64,000 bases of DNA from Shewanella dokdonensis. Lineage in GTDB: Bacteria; Pseudomonadota; Gammaproteobacteria; Enterobacterales; Shewanellaceae. A model generated the notes under the pieces. It was given only the letters and a program-made list of their open reading frames with translations, had not been told where the DNA came from and did no database searches. Shown here piece by piece: positions 18,026-30,150 of this stretch. Location of the stretch: NCBI RefSeq assembly GCF_018394335.1, contig NZ_CP074572.1, positions 2,232,001 to 2,296,000 of the forward strand. Reading direction: 5' to 3'. Position 1 is the first letter of the stretch, and each line of letters opens with the position of its first letter. The translations under genes and the position numbers were made by a program.

Positions 18026-19692
18026 CCATGCCCATTTGGCTTTTTATTTCTGGCATTGCAGCACTGGCGGCAGTGGTCACGGCATTACAATTTTTACGCC
18101 ATCGCTATCGGCAAGTTGTGCTGGCGACAAACCAGTTCTGGGCCACTGCGCTGCAAAATGCGCCCGCTCGGCAAATTGTTGGTAAGTTCCGGCATTTTTG
18201 GGCTTGGTTGCTGGTGTTACTGTTGGCACTGTTGATGTGGCTGGTGATTGCTGAACCACATATGGCAGCTGACAAACCGCAACGGATGCAGCTGTTTTAC
18301 TTGGATGCTTCCGCCATTATGCAGGAGCATGGCCGTTTTGAGCAGGCACGGCAGGCCTTGCTGCAAAGCTTGCAACATACCCCGGTGCAATCGCGGCGGG
18401 TCTTGCTGGCAGATGCCAATCGAACTGGTGTTACAACCATCTTGGCGCCCGGTGAACCGGTAGTGTTGATGGAAAAGCGTTTAGACGCCACCGTATTTGT
18501 GCCGCAGCCGTCTGCCTTGCCGTCATGGTTGGCGCAGCAGATAGCCAATGAGTCATTATCTGCCGCACCACAAGCGGTTGATATTCATATATTTGGCGGC
18601 CCAGCCGTACCTGTACCACCAAGGTTAGCCGCTAACCTGAGCGTTACGCAGCAAGCCGCTTATCAAGTCAATGAACCTAATGTGGGCATTGTGGCGCTGG
18701 CGCAACAGCCAGCGGCTTCCGGTGAGGTGGATAAGCGCGATGTATACTTTCGCATCGCCACGAATATGCCCGTGAGCAAGGCGCCCACCTTCAAGATTAC
18801 CTCTGACTTACAAGCCAACACCATGCTTACGCCACAGGCGCTGGGCAGTGAGCAATTTATCCTGCGCAACCTGGCAGCCAATGGGCAGACGCTGAGTATT
18901 GAACTGACACAGCCTGATGCCTTGAATACCGATAATCACGCCAGTATCCAGCTAGCCCAAGCATCACCAATCACAGTTAAGTTGGATGCCAAGTCGCCTG
19001 TATGGTTGCAGCAAATGCTCAAACTGAACGTGGCATTGCAGCTACTAACAACTGACGACCCCGCTATGCAACCTGAAGTTGCGGTGATGTCATCAATGAC
19101 CAACAGCTCATTGCCGGCGTCTATTCCCACGCTGGTGTTAGTCCAGGGCGGAAAGGTGCAAGTGCAATATGTGGCAGAGAGCGACAGCCCCGAACAACTG
19201 AAGTCAGTGATCGCGTTACTCGATAATGGCGTTCCGACAGAGTTTACTGCGGCGGCTCATCGTGCCGTGCAACTGCCGGTCGCTTGGTTCAATAACCCAG
19301 CGGAGGCACCGCGGATGTTGCCTGTTGTGGTGTCCCGTTTGCTTGGCTGGCTGGCCGATTCGCCTTGCTTGAAGGTGTCTGCCCGTTTGTCACAAGCAGG
19401 ACTGGATGCCTGTTCTTTAACTCAAGTGCAATCGAAAACGGCGGTTGTTGCTCGTCAAATCGCGGCTGAAAGTGCGCCGGAAACAGGATTGCTTGACAGT
19501 AACACCACGCAATACCTTTCTATTGAACCAGCGAAGACCCTGAGTGAGCAGCAAGCGCCTGCCACTAGCGTGACCGCCAACCTTGATATTGCTACCTGGT
19601 CGGCCAACCATTTGCTGAGCATGCTGCTGGTCATCATCCTGTCGTTGCTGACCGTTGAATGGTTGGCACTGCGTCGTAATCTGATCCCTTAA
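18013..19692 (+). CDS. BatA-type N-terminal domain membrane protein
   Basis: A 559-residue protein. The start (MSLLTMPIWLFISGIAALAA, then a basic stretch and LLVLLLALLMWLVIAEP) is the two-helix BatA/aerotolerance N-terminal region. A long periplasmic part without a clear MIDAS motif follows, then a C-terminal helix LLSMLLVIILSLLTVEWLAL with a cytoplasmic RRN tail. Bat proteins were named from Bacteroides aerotolerance loci and usually occur with MoxR, DUF58, VWA and TPR proteins, as here. It is 10 bases upstream of the VWA gene. Confidence 0.7.
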   Translation: MSLLTMPIWLFISGIAALAAVVTALQFLRHRYRQVVLATNQFWATALQNAPARQIVGKFRHFWAWLLVLLLALLMWLVIAEPHMAADKPQRMQLFYLDASAIMQEHGRFEQARQALLQSLQHTPVQSRRVLLADANRTGVTTILAPGEPVVLMEKRLDATVFVPQPSALPSWLAQQIANESLSAAPQAVDIHIFGGPAVPVPPRLAANLSVTQQAAYQVNEPNVGIVALAQQPAASGEVDKRDVYFRIATNMPVSKAPTFKITSDLQANTMLTPQALGSEQFILRNLAANGQTLSIELTQPDALNTDNHASIQLAQASPITVKLDAKSPVWLQQMLKLNVALQLLTTDDPAMQPEVAVMSSMTNSSLPASIPTLVLVQGGKVQVQYVAESDSPEQLKSVIALLDNGVPTEFTAAAHRAVQLPVAWFNNPAEAPRMLPVVVSRLLGWLADSPCLKVSARLSQAGLDACSLTQVQSKTAVVARQIAAESAPETGLLDSNTTQYLSIEPAKTLSEQQAPATSVTANLDIATWSANHLLSMLLVIILSLLTVEWLALRRNLIP

Positions 19693-19702
19693 GGAGTCAA
19701 CA

Positions 19703-22208
19703 ATGTCGTTTAGTTTTCTGTCTCCGTGGTGGTCGGTTTTACTGTTATTACTGCCACTGCTTTGGTTCAGACGCCACCAGTTACGCCATGCTTGGTTACC
19801 TTGGGTTCGTAGTTTGGTGGCCGCTTTATTGGTGTTGGCGCTGATGCAACCTGTATGGGTTAGCCAGCGGGCAACTTCCAAACAAGTGGTTATTGTTGAC
19901 CTGAGCGAGAGTGTCGGGTCGCAGGGGTTGCACGTGCCAAGGTGTTATTCGAGCACTGGCAACAGCAGCATGGGGCATTATCGCCAGAAGTGATTATGGT
20001 CACTCATCGTTCGGTGATGCCGGAAGGATTCACCGAGTTCAATACTCAGGGTGTGCAACATGCGGATACTATCAGTGACGCAATGCAGCAAGCCGCAGCG
20101 CTCATTCCCAATAATGCCAGTGGCGAAGTCACGCTGATTTCTGACGGTATGGCAACCGATCAGCACTGGCAAACTACGGTGGCACACTTGGCCGCCAGAG
20201 GTATCCCGCTTTCAGTGCTAGCATTACCAGCCCAGCAAACCCATGCTGTGATTGCTGATGTTGCCGTTCAGCCTTGGTATCACGGGCAGCAGTTTCAAGC
20301 CGAGGTCAATATTCTCGGTGCGGATAACGCGAAGAGTGGCAATGAGTTAAGGTTGGTGTTGCGCCAACAAGGCCGTGAGTTAGCCCGTGTTGAGGGCATC
20401 AACAATCAGCAGGCGCTTGTCAGCATTAAGGCGGCCTTGCCTGATAATGAGATCAATACGCTGGAATTGGCATTAATGGACGGTGCCACCATCGTCAGCC
20501 AAAAGACCTTGACGCTGGGGCGTCAGGCACCACTTTCTTTGCTGTATGTCAGTACTCATCCAGAACAGCTCAATGCCTTGGCAACGCTGTTGGGCAGCGG
20601 TTTTACCATTACCTCCGTGACGCCAACGGCGTTACATGATGTCGCGGATTTGGCGCAATTTACCGCAGTGATTATGGATGATGTTGCCAGTGAACAACTG
20701 CCGTTACCGCAGCAACAGCGGTTATTGACGGCAGTGAATGAACAAGGTGTTGGCTTGCTATACGCGGGGGCCAGAATGCTTTTGCTAAAAAAGATCTGAG
20801 CCAGCCCTTGCAACAGAGCTTGCCTTTAATTGCCGACCCACAGCAGCAGATTAAAGATCCCAGCGTGGCACTGGCGATCATCATCGACTCATCTGGTTCG
20901 ATGGAAGGTGAGCCCATATCGCTTGCCAAGAAAATTGCGCGACTGGCGGTACGCAAACTACAGCCGAGCGACCAGATTGGTATTGTGGAATTTTATGGTA
21001 ACAAGCAGTGGGCCGTGCCCATGCAACCTGTCGCCAAATCTGCTGACATTGAGCGGGCGATTGGCCGAATTCAAGCGTCTGGCTCAACCGTACTCTATCC
21101 CGCCATTGAAGAAGCCTATTACGGTTTAAAGCAAGCTAAAACTCGCTTCAAACACATGCTGGTTATTAGTGATGCGGGGGTTGAAGAAGAAAACTATCAG
21201 CAACTGTTACGTGCTATTTCCCAGGACGGCATCAATGTGTCTACCTTGCTGGTCGGTGGCAGTGGCATGGGCGAAGATAAAATGCAGGAACTGGCCAATT
21301 GGGGGCAGGGGCGTTTTTATGTGATCAATGATGAATTTAGCTTAGTAGAGCTGGATTTCCATCTGCCACAGCCTCAACCGCAAGCCAATAGGCAAGCCGG
21401 TCAATTTGACGTGCGTAACAGCGCGCCGCAAAACCTTCAACTGCCCGCTATCAATGGTTATAGCAAAACTAAGCTACAAACCGATGCACGGCTGTTGCTG
21501 TCGGTCGCTAATGGTGCCACCGCACAGCCGACCCCGTTTTATGCCAGTTGGCCCGTTGGCCGCGGAGAAATCGCCGCGCTCTCTAGCGCCTTGTTTGGCC
21601 CAGGCTTGCAAAACTGGCAACAGTGGGATGGTTATGGCAGTTGGTTAGCGACCCAAATCCGGCAAGTAGCACACACCTCAGCGGCTTTTTCATCGCTGAT
21701 AAATAGAAATGGCGATGAGCTGACACTGTGGCTTAAACGTAATACTGCGCTACCGGATAACAACAGCGCCATGCTCACATTAATGCCAAAGGGCGAATCA
21801 ACTCAGTATCTCACCGCGCCAGTTGTGGCAGAACAAGTGGCGCCAGCTTGGTATCGCGCACAATTTAGCTACCCGCACGCTAGCAATCTGTATCTTGAGA
21901 TCGCCAATGATAAACAGCCTTGGTATGTGACCGATATTGCGGCGTCAGACCGGTTAGCTGAATCTGAGGTGCCGTTATCAAAACAGATGCCGCTGGCGTA
22001 TATTGCGGCGGCCACTGGCGGGGTATTTCTGCCTGCACAAGCTGATATCGCATCGTTACCTAAGCTTGCCGAAAGCGAGACTAACTGGCAGGCAGTCGCC
22101 ATGACCCGTTGGTTGGTACTGCTCGCGCTACTGCTGTATTTGTTTGAAGTTCTGTTACGACGTTGGCCGTTGGCTGCGCGCCAGTCTGGTGTGAGGAAGT
22201 CCGCATGA
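19703..22208 (+). CDS. VWA-domain membrane protein, Bat-type (two frame changes)
   Basis: Two one-base deletions in G runs (19924-19927 and 20766-20770), once repaired, give an 835-residue protein. Two N-terminal membrane helices are followed by a first VWA-like loop (VIVDLSESVG), a middle domain of GATase-like fold (PLSLLYVSTHPEQLNALATL), and a classical VWA domain: IIDSSGSMEGEP for the MIDAS DxSxS, ASGSTVLYPA for its Thr and VISDAG for its Asp. A final helix (WLVLLALLLYLFEVLL) re-anchors it. MIDAS domains bind partner proteins through a metal ion. It ends in an ATGA overlap with the TPR gene, so the two are translationally coupled. Confidence 0.8.
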
Positions 22209-25200
22209 AGTATGCCTGTTTACCGCTAAGTATTGGATTGTTGTTGGGCACAGTTTCCCCCATTGACGTGTTTGCCCAGTCTGCCCAAGCGGTCCCCCAA
22301 AAGACACAGCTGCAAAGCCAGACGGTAGCGAATGCCTATGCCAAGTGGCGCCAAGGCGATATTGATGCGGCGTCATCACTCGCCCAGCAGGTGTTGGCAA
22401 CGCCTAGCTTTGATGGCTATTTATTGCCAGGCAAGGTTGTTAAATGTCACAGGCAAAACTGCCGAAGCGATTCAGGCCTATCAACAGGCGTTGGCATTGG
22501 CAAGCAATACATCACAAACGCGCTTAATTCATGCCGAGTTGTTACCACTACAAGGCTTAGGGCAACAATCCAAGTGGACGGCACAAGTCTCTGACGAGCA
22601 ACGCAAGCGCATAGCTATTGTGCTGGCAATGCGTGGTGAATTAAGTGACGCCAACAAATTGTATGCAGATCCACAGGGCTACAGTGAACTCGTGCGGTTG
22701 GCCGACTGGGCGCTAAACAGTGGCGACACCACCCGCGCTGCGGAATTCGCTTGGCGCGCATTCAAAAGCACCAAAGATCCCATGCAGCAGCGTTACGCAT
22801 TGGCTTTATGGCAGGAAGGTTTCCGCCAGCAGGGGAATATCCACACTGCGTTGACGCAATTGGCACAGCAGCCGGATTCTGAGGTACTGGCGCAAGCTCG
22901 TTTGAATCTATTGTTGGCGAGTGGCGAGCTGACGCAGGCACTGGCTTATATTGAACAGAGCCCCTACGCCGATATTCAGTTGCAAAAACAGATGGTACTT
23001 ACCATGCAGGGCGATTTTGCTGCCCTGAGCAAGTACTACCAGCAACAGTTGCAGACATCACCTAAAGATTTGAGTGCACTCAAGGCGCTAGCCGTTGTGT
23101 ACATGAGTGAGGGTAAGCAGACAGAAGCCGAGCAGCTGTATCGTGATCTCTTTGCCCGTTTCGCGGGGCAGTTGCCGCTACTGTTGCCCGCCGCCAGCAG
23201 TATGCAGAAACTGGGTTTAGGCACTCAGGCTGTTGCACTACTTGAGTCGGCCAAAGTCGATACTACACAACGAGTGGACAAGACTATCGCGCTGGTTGAC
23301 TTGCTACTGGCACAGGGACAAACCGAAGCCGTACTCGCTAACTTAAAACAGTTAACCGCTGAGCTGAACGCCAAGGATATGCGCAATGTTCAAGTGGTTG
23401 ATGCTTACGAGCGTGCTTCCATGCCAAAACTGGCGCAGCAGGTATTGATGCGTCTGGCACAAGCCAATCCCAACATAGGTTACGACCAACAACTGCATCT
23501 GGCACGCCTAACGGCTAGCAATGGTCAGACCGCGGCCGCGCTCGATGCCTACATTCAGTTGTGGCGTGACACGCGCTTGCCCGCCCGCCGGGCATTTCTG
23601 GAAAACCAGATAGTAAAGCTGGCAACTGTTAGTAAAGGCATCGACAAACTCAAGAAACAGCTGGAAGCAGAATTTCAACAAGGCAAAGGCAGTGTCTCCG
23701 CCATTGATTTGTTAGTAGCGCTGCATATGGTGAGCCAAGACACGGCCGGGGCCGAAGCGGTATTAACGCGTTTAGCGCCGAAAATTGGTTTAAACCAGAC
23801 GCAGATATTGCAGCAACAGGTAAAACTGTATTCACGTACGCACAATAACCCTAAATTACTGGCGGCCTATCAGCAATTAGCCAATGTCGATCCCGCCAAT
23901 GCCGAGAGTCATCTTCGTAATTTTGCGATAGTGACACTCAATGATATGTCGGCCCAAGCTGATAAAGCCGCGCGGACGGCGCAGGCTAATGCGTTGCTAG
24001 CAAAGTTTGCTAAGGTCACGCAGCGTTCTAATGATAGTGAGTTTAAAGCTGGCATTTACACCATGGCACATCTGCCGGAAGAGGCCATCAACGCCTACCG
24101 TGCCAATCTGGCGGAGCATCCAGAACAAACCGATGACTGGCTGCTGCTGAGCGATCTGATGATGAAAAGCGGTCAGCTTTTTGAAACCATGTATATGTTG
24201 CAAGAAGTGGCACTGAACGCTACCGATGACAAAGAATTTAGCATTGCGATGGATGGCTTGCTCAATGTGTATTCCGGCGCCTTTAACCAAATTGGTAAGC
24301 AGACTTATCGCATCAAAGAGCTGACCAATATGCTGGCGTGGGCGCAACGGCAGTTATTCTCACGTTATATTTTGTCGGGCGATGCGTCATTGCTTGCGCT
24401 CATGGGTGACATTGCAGAACAGCGTGAAGATACCGCCATGCAGGCGCGGATCACACAAAACATCATGCCGGATGCGGGTGAGCAACTGCCTTATCTGTTA
24501 AGACAATTGGTCACTTTATACAGTGGCGGTGCTGTGGCTGGGAGCCAAGGAAAAACTGATAACACCCAAAAGTTGCGCTTTGGTCGCCGCTTATTAGCGT
24601 TGCAACGGGCTTATCCACCAGATTTTTATGCCGATTTGGCAAAAACCTTACTGCAACAAGGTGACGAAGCCGGAGCCGAACAAGCCTTTGCCATGATCAA
24701 CGATACGACCGGGCTCACCAACGTTGCTGAAATTAAAGCGCGGATTTTCGATCAGCAAGGCTATGCGCAAAAAGCCCGGTTCAATTTTACCCAAGCGTTG
24801 TTGTACGACCACAACAATATGTCGTTGGCATTGAACAGCGGCATCTTACTGGAACAAGCTGGTAACCTCGCTCGTGCGCAAGAGATCTACGTGCAGGCAT
24901 TAACCGGGCTGTTCAGCCAGATCCCCTTGCTCAGTCAGGATATCTATTACAGCAGTGTGCTTGACTACAACCGCTATTATGGTGGCTTGAGTGAAGGGTT
25001 ACTCATTACTTGGCCGCAAGACCCGGCTAAGTCTTCCCACAATTTCACCTTGATGCTGCAAGCATTAGCCGCAGCAGTTAAGCAAACCCAACAGGCGTTC
25101 AAACTTAGCAACGATAACCATGCCGCTGCGACCCAGGTTGCCGCCTGGACGAAGTTGTTAGTCAACGTGGCGCAGCAGCAACAACATCGTGACTGGTTTG

Positions 25201-28047
25201 AACAAATCAACCGCACCATTGCGCCTTTGCAAGTTAACGGCAGTTACTTATCGAAACTGACCGATACCTTGGCGGCACAGGCAGGCTGGACAGCACCTAC
25301 GCACAGCAATGACAACTGGGTTTATGACCTGCTGTCGCAACGGGCAGCGCTAACAAATGACAGTGGGTTAACGTTGGCGATGGCGATGGCCAAACGCGAT
25401 CTGGGCACAGTGACACAGATAGCAAAACAGGCCATTGCTGCTGAAGTAAGACGCCAGCAACAACTGGCGCTACAAGGCATGGGGAATAACGGCAATAACG
25501 CGTTGAACAGCATCATCAGCGCCACCCTAAAACAGTTGTCGGCGGATGATTTCCGGCAAACAGTGCTGGCCGAATTAACGCAAATGCCAGGCGTTGAGCA
25601 GGTTTACCTGGATTTGATAAGTTCTCACCCTGAACAGTTTGCGTTGCTTGAACAACGTGCTGGCAAGACCTTGCTGAGTAATCGCCAACTAACTGAGCTA
25701 TTGCTGCAGCCGGGTACAGAAGGGCTGTTTTTTAGTCCGGCTTCACAAGCCAATCTGCAAGATTTTATTGCGCAACGGCTGAATACTGATGACCAGATCG
25801 ACCTGTATTTGCAGTTGGTCAAACACCTGCAAATCTCTGGCAATGTCATAAACGTACAACCGCTGGTGTTCAACAAACTGGTGCATCAACCACAGACCAA
25901 GGCGCAGCAACAACGGTTTATTGCAGGTTTTAAACAGGAATTAAGCGCTGAAACAAAAGATCAGGCGCGCACGGCCAGTGACTATGTGCGTTCGGTATTA
26001 GTGCTCGATTTACCCACTGCCCAGCAACCGTTATTGATAGACTTGGCAAATGCTGTATCACAGCGCTTTAGTACGGTGACACAACTGGCGCCTTTCCTAC
26101 AGGCATTTTACCGTGGTGAAAAAACACCGCCTACAACTGCTTGATGCAACTGTATGCCGAAACCTCCGCTATCGCCGTGGGTATGGATTATACCCTTGAT
26201 ATTGTTGCGCAATATTTGAAGGAACCAGAAACCCAGCATATTGAGCGTTTCCTGAGCAAGGATTCTGCCAGCGATGCAGAGATCTATGCGTTTTATCAGC
26301 GATTTGCTCTAGGGCAGCGATTTGCTACAGGCCAAGACGAGTTAGCGCAAGTGATAAAACACTACCAGAAGCTGGTACAACTGAAGCCTGACAGTGAAAT
26401 ATTTTTATATGGTTTACTGGACTTATTACTGCGACACGGCGATACCGCTACGGTAATCGATTATTTGCAAGCTTATGTCAAAGCCAAAAATTACCCGGTT
26501 AATGACGCCGCCTTGCTATTTTACATGCTGAAAAATACCCAGCAGGATGCTGCCGCCAATGCGGTTTTGGCGCAAGTGCAAGCCAATGGCGGGCCACAAC
26601 TGGACGATGTCACCTTCTTCAGTGAGCTTTATAAGAAGGCCATCAATGACAGATACGGCAATTATGAACCCAATGTGCTGACGGCGCTGAGATCGCAAGC
26701 TGAGAAGTTTTTGGCAACCAAGCAGCACGACGAGCAGTGGCAACCTTTGTTAAAAGGCTCACAGCAAATGGCGCAAAGCAACAGTCGCGAGAACCTCAAT
26801 CGCTTGCAGCCACTCGTTAATGAATATGTTGCCGGTAACCCTGACTGGACGTCACAACTTCGCGCACTGTGGCGCTTCAGTTCCGTATCCGGTAAAGAGC
26901 TTAGCCGTTACAGCATGTTGAACAATCGTTACCGCTTATCAACCCAAGGCGTGTTGACATCGGAATATCAAAATTACTGGCAAGAAAAAGTTCACCCGCG
27001 GACGTTTTTGCATTAGTCGATGCTTTAAAAACAGCTAAAGGTAGCCACGAATTAGCGTTTTATCTCAAGGCCATGCCAGATGACGAGCGCCAATATCAAC
27101 AAGCGTTATATGGCATTTTGGCACAGGGGATTGTCAAGCAAGGCGATGCTGCCCAAACACTGCAAACGTTGGAGCAGCAACTGGTTGCTGGCGATATTTC
27201 CAATCATGGGCTGCAACTGTTGCTAACGCTGGCACAACAGCAAGACTACAGTTTGTCAGCGGCGGCGCGGCAACAGTTACTGAGTAAAATGCAGCAGTCA
27301 CCTTTGTTGGCGGATTATCCGGAATATTTGGCCTTTGTGCAGTTCAGTAAAGCTGGCGATTATGACAACGCGGAACAGCTACTTGAGCTGATCTCTTGGC
27401 AATTGCTGGCAGGTAGTGAGCCAATGCAGCAAGGGCTGTTGGTGGATGGCACTTCCGTGGGCATCAATATGCTGGTTGCGCAACTGCTTAAGTGGGATGA
27501 CAGCGAACACCGAGACCGGGTATTTACCACGCTGATGCAGCGGGTATTCAATACGCAGTCAGATGTGAATGACCCAGCAAACATTCGGGCGTTTATCACG
27601 CGGATGACATTATTGCTGCCCAATAACAGCCAAGTAAACGAACAACAATTCAGTTTGACCGAGCAGGATATTTCTCACAATTCTGACGCCGGGTTGGCGG
27701 CTGTCAGCAAGGCGTTAGCACAACATGATATTGAGGCCGCCAAAGCACATTTGCAGCGGTGGCTGGATAATTTGCAAACCACTAATACCTTTGGTGGCGA
27801 GCAATTGAATGCTTTGCTGCCACTCTATGGGCGACTGTACAGCAAACAGAATTTGCAAAAATTGGAGGCTTGGCCGGGCCTTGTCGATGTGCTCAGAGCA
27901 ACTGGCGATTTAGCGTATTGGTCTAATCCGCAATGGCAGCAATATCTGATGAGTGAGGCCAAACAACGCTTGCAACCAGCCGGGACGGGTGAGGTTTATC
28001 GTACTGTACTGACGCCGCTGGCTAAGGAGCCTTTGCCAGCGCAATAA
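22205..28047 (+). CDS. Giant exported TPR-repeat protein (three frame changes)
   Basis: With an extra C in GCCAGGC removed (22426-22432) and one A added at 26119-26124 and at 26985-26989, this becomes one 1947-residue protein. A signal peptide (MKYACLPLSIGLLLGTVSPI, then DVFAQSAQA) directs it to the periplasm. The rest is almost wholly helical TPR-like repeats: TGKTAEAIQAYQQALALA, EGKQTEAEQLYRDLFARF, GNLARAQEIYVQAL and many degenerate ones. There is no membrane anchor. TPR proteins are usual partners of Bat/VWA proteins, but this is several times larger than BatC/E-type partners and probably a scaffold. It is the last gene of the operon and is followed by a hairpin. Confidence 0.75.
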
Positions 28048-28062
28048 AGGTTGCGTGAGGCA

Positions 28063-28094
28063 TTGATGCATGGCGGGTTAATACCATGCATCAA
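28063..28094. terminator. Hairpin at the end of the Bat-type operon
   Basis: Perfect 11-bp inverted repeat TTGATGCATGG / CCATGCATCAA with a 10-base loop, 15 bases after the TPR stop. It has no T-run, so it may be a transcript-end stabiliser. A second, shorter repeat CCTGCGG / CCGCAGG lies at 28291-28319. Nothing else is seen in 28048-28346. Confidence 0.5.
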
Positions 28095-28346
28095 CAGCGG
28101 CTGTAATATCTTGTTGCGCTAACCACGATTTACCGCGTTGCTGTGTTGTGACGGCCGCTATTGGTGATTGGTATCTGTTGCAATGGACTAGGGCGGTTTT
28201 AGTCGGCAGCGGTGGCATACTCGGTATCGTTTCCCACCGCGAGCGTCTAGCCGACGTCAGCAGCTGACCAGAATATGGTCATGGTTTTAACCTGCGGTAC
28301 TTAGCGAAATATCCGCAGGCTTCTAGGTCAACCATTAATAGGGAAG

Positions 28347-28772
28347 TTAGCCCTGTATCGCATTAGCATAAATTTTACGCTGGTGGCTGGCGATACTTGC
28401 CGCTAGCAGCCCGCCAATCACTGACATATGTTCAAGTGCGATATACAAAGCTGGCATTGCTCGCTCTGCGGGGAGCATCCAAAAATGGTGCACTATGATG
28501 ATGGAAAGTATCAGGAAGAATGCCAGAATCCCAGCGCCGAGCCATAGCGCTTTATCCGCGAGTAACAATGCTGAGCCACCTAGCAGGGTCACAATTGTTG
28601 CTATGTTAAATAACCATGCTGGTGATAATCCGGCGTGTTGCATCTCGGCTATCCCGCCTTGGAAGTCTATAAGCTTAGCCAAACCTGATGAGACGAAAAC
28701 CACAGCTAAAAGTACTCTGGCAAGTAACCACAGCCAGCGACTCTGCAAGAATGAATGGGTAACGGTGCGCAT
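28347..28772 (-). CDS. DoxX-family membrane protein
   Basis: A 141-residue protein with four membrane helices. The opening LLARVLLAVVFVSSGLAKLID, an Arg in helix 1 and a Gly-Lys after it, is the DoxX pattern. Such proteins are linked to quinone, thiol or oxidative-stress functions without a settled reaction. GGGAG lies 7 bases before the ATG. It lies downstream of mdaB (same strand) and may share a LysR-controlled transcript with it, although 132 bases separate them. Confidence 0.75.
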   Translation of the reverse strand: MRTVTHSFLQSRWLWLLARVLLAVVFVSSGLAKLIDFQGGIAEMQHAGLSPAWLFNIATIVTLLGGSALLLADKALWLGAGILAFFLILSIIIVHHFWMLPAERAMPALYIALEHMSVIGGLLAASIASHQRKIYANAIQG

Positions 28773-28953
28773 AAATTTACTCCCTTAAATAGTTGTCGGT
28801 TTCCATATGAAGCTCGTCTGTAACTCACTCAATCTAATCACAACTTAGTCAGCTGGTTCTCTCGCTATATGGCAAGGTGTTGGCTGCTATCAATGGCAGT
28901 TTAACTAACGTCCCAACGGCGAGAAAACCAGCGTTGCATTACGAGCAAGCAAA

Positions 28954-29534
28954 TTACCGAATATTTTGTTGCAGATGTTGTAGATATCTGGCGGCATCTT
29001 TTTCAATTTGCGGATTTTTTGGACATCGTTCGCAATGAATGTCGGCAAAGGTTCTAATCCTAAAAATTGATTCGCTTTATGAAAATGTAGATAAACGCCG
29101 TCTACCCCAACGCCATTGAAAAATTGTGTTGGGTCATTAAAGGCTTCTAGCGGCGCATTCCAGGTCACGGATAACATATATTTCTTGCCGAGAAGTAGTC
29201 CGCCGCTGCCATATTTTTTGGTCAGATCAGTCCGCGAACGCCCATCACTTGCGTATAAAACGCCATGTCCCGCGGTAAACACTTCATCAATATATTTTTT
29301 AATCGTCCAAGGCTCGCCCATCCACCAACCTGGCATTTGGAAAATGATGAGATCGCTATTGGCGATTTTTGTGACTTCCTCATCAATTGAGTATCCGTTA
29401 TCTACAGTTGTCATCGATACGTTATGACCCTGAGATGCCAGATAGTCATAAGCGAGAGAGGCAAACTTATTGTTAAGTTCCCCTTTTGATAAAAGAAAAT
29501 TCTTTGCACCATTAATGATTAATATATTACTCAT
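28954..29534 (-). CDS. mdaB: MdaB, NAD(P)H:quinone oxidoreductase (one frame change)
   Basis: The sequence follows E. coli MdaB closely: MSNILIINGAK, QMPGWWMGEPWTIKKYIDEV, ASDGRSRTDLTKKYGSGG, NAPLEAFNDP, FHKANQFLGLEPLPTFIAND. The raw frame runs to 209 residues with an alien tail. Adding one base at the T-run 28999-29003 gives KKDAARYLQHLQQNIR and a stop at 28954, hence 193 residues, exactly the E. coli length. MdaB is an FAD flavoprotein that reduces quinones by two electrons and protects against oxidative stress. It is divergent from the LysR gene, its probable regulator. Confidence 0.9.
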
Positions 29535-30150
29535 GTTGATCCACTTAGTTTTAAGTTAAAACGATGTGATGTATTTGCGATTCCAAGAAAACACATCTGA
29601 AAATGTTAATTCACGCGTCGTGAGGTAAATACCATCCAAAGATTTATCTCGCGCTGCGTTGGCGGCGGTTGCCTAATCAATCAAACGGATGCTGTCACCA
29701 TGCTAACGTTAATATCGGCAGTGGCACTTATCTGAGCGTGGCGCCCGTTCCCAAAAGGCTAATGCCTTTATTTAACTGACAATTTTTGCCACCACCGACG
29801 TGTTCAGCGGGCCATCGCAAGAGATATCACGGATGTGGTCGGTGTAACCTCTTTGGCATTGCCGCCAGCTACGTTATAAGTGCCTGTTGATAAGTGCTTG
29901 GGTCTTGAACGGGAGACTGTATACAAGTTCAACACTATCGTTAACCTTGGTGAAGCGGAGTTATCAGACCGCGGTTGTAGCGACAAACAATACTAATGCT
30001 TATTGTTAATATTATGATATTTAATTGATTTGTTTACATGTGACATATCTGTGCATCCATAATAACGTCTGCAATGCGCCTCATTGTAGGGTGGTTGACA
30101 ATGCAGATAAACCAAGTATTTTTAAACAAATTGTTCAGGAATTCGAGACT
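29535..30150. other. Intergenic region between mdaB and the LysR gene
   Basis: About 616 bases with no gene I can support. A minus-strand frame at 29804-29986 contains STGTYNVAGG, which could be a decayed dehydrogenase-like fragment, but this is too weak to call. The region should hold the divergent mdaB and lysR promoters. Confidence 0.4.

Noticed and set aside
29804..29986. Decayed dehydrogenase-like fragment (STGTYNVAGG)
   Set aside because: A single short resemblance with stops around it; not enough to call a pseudogene.
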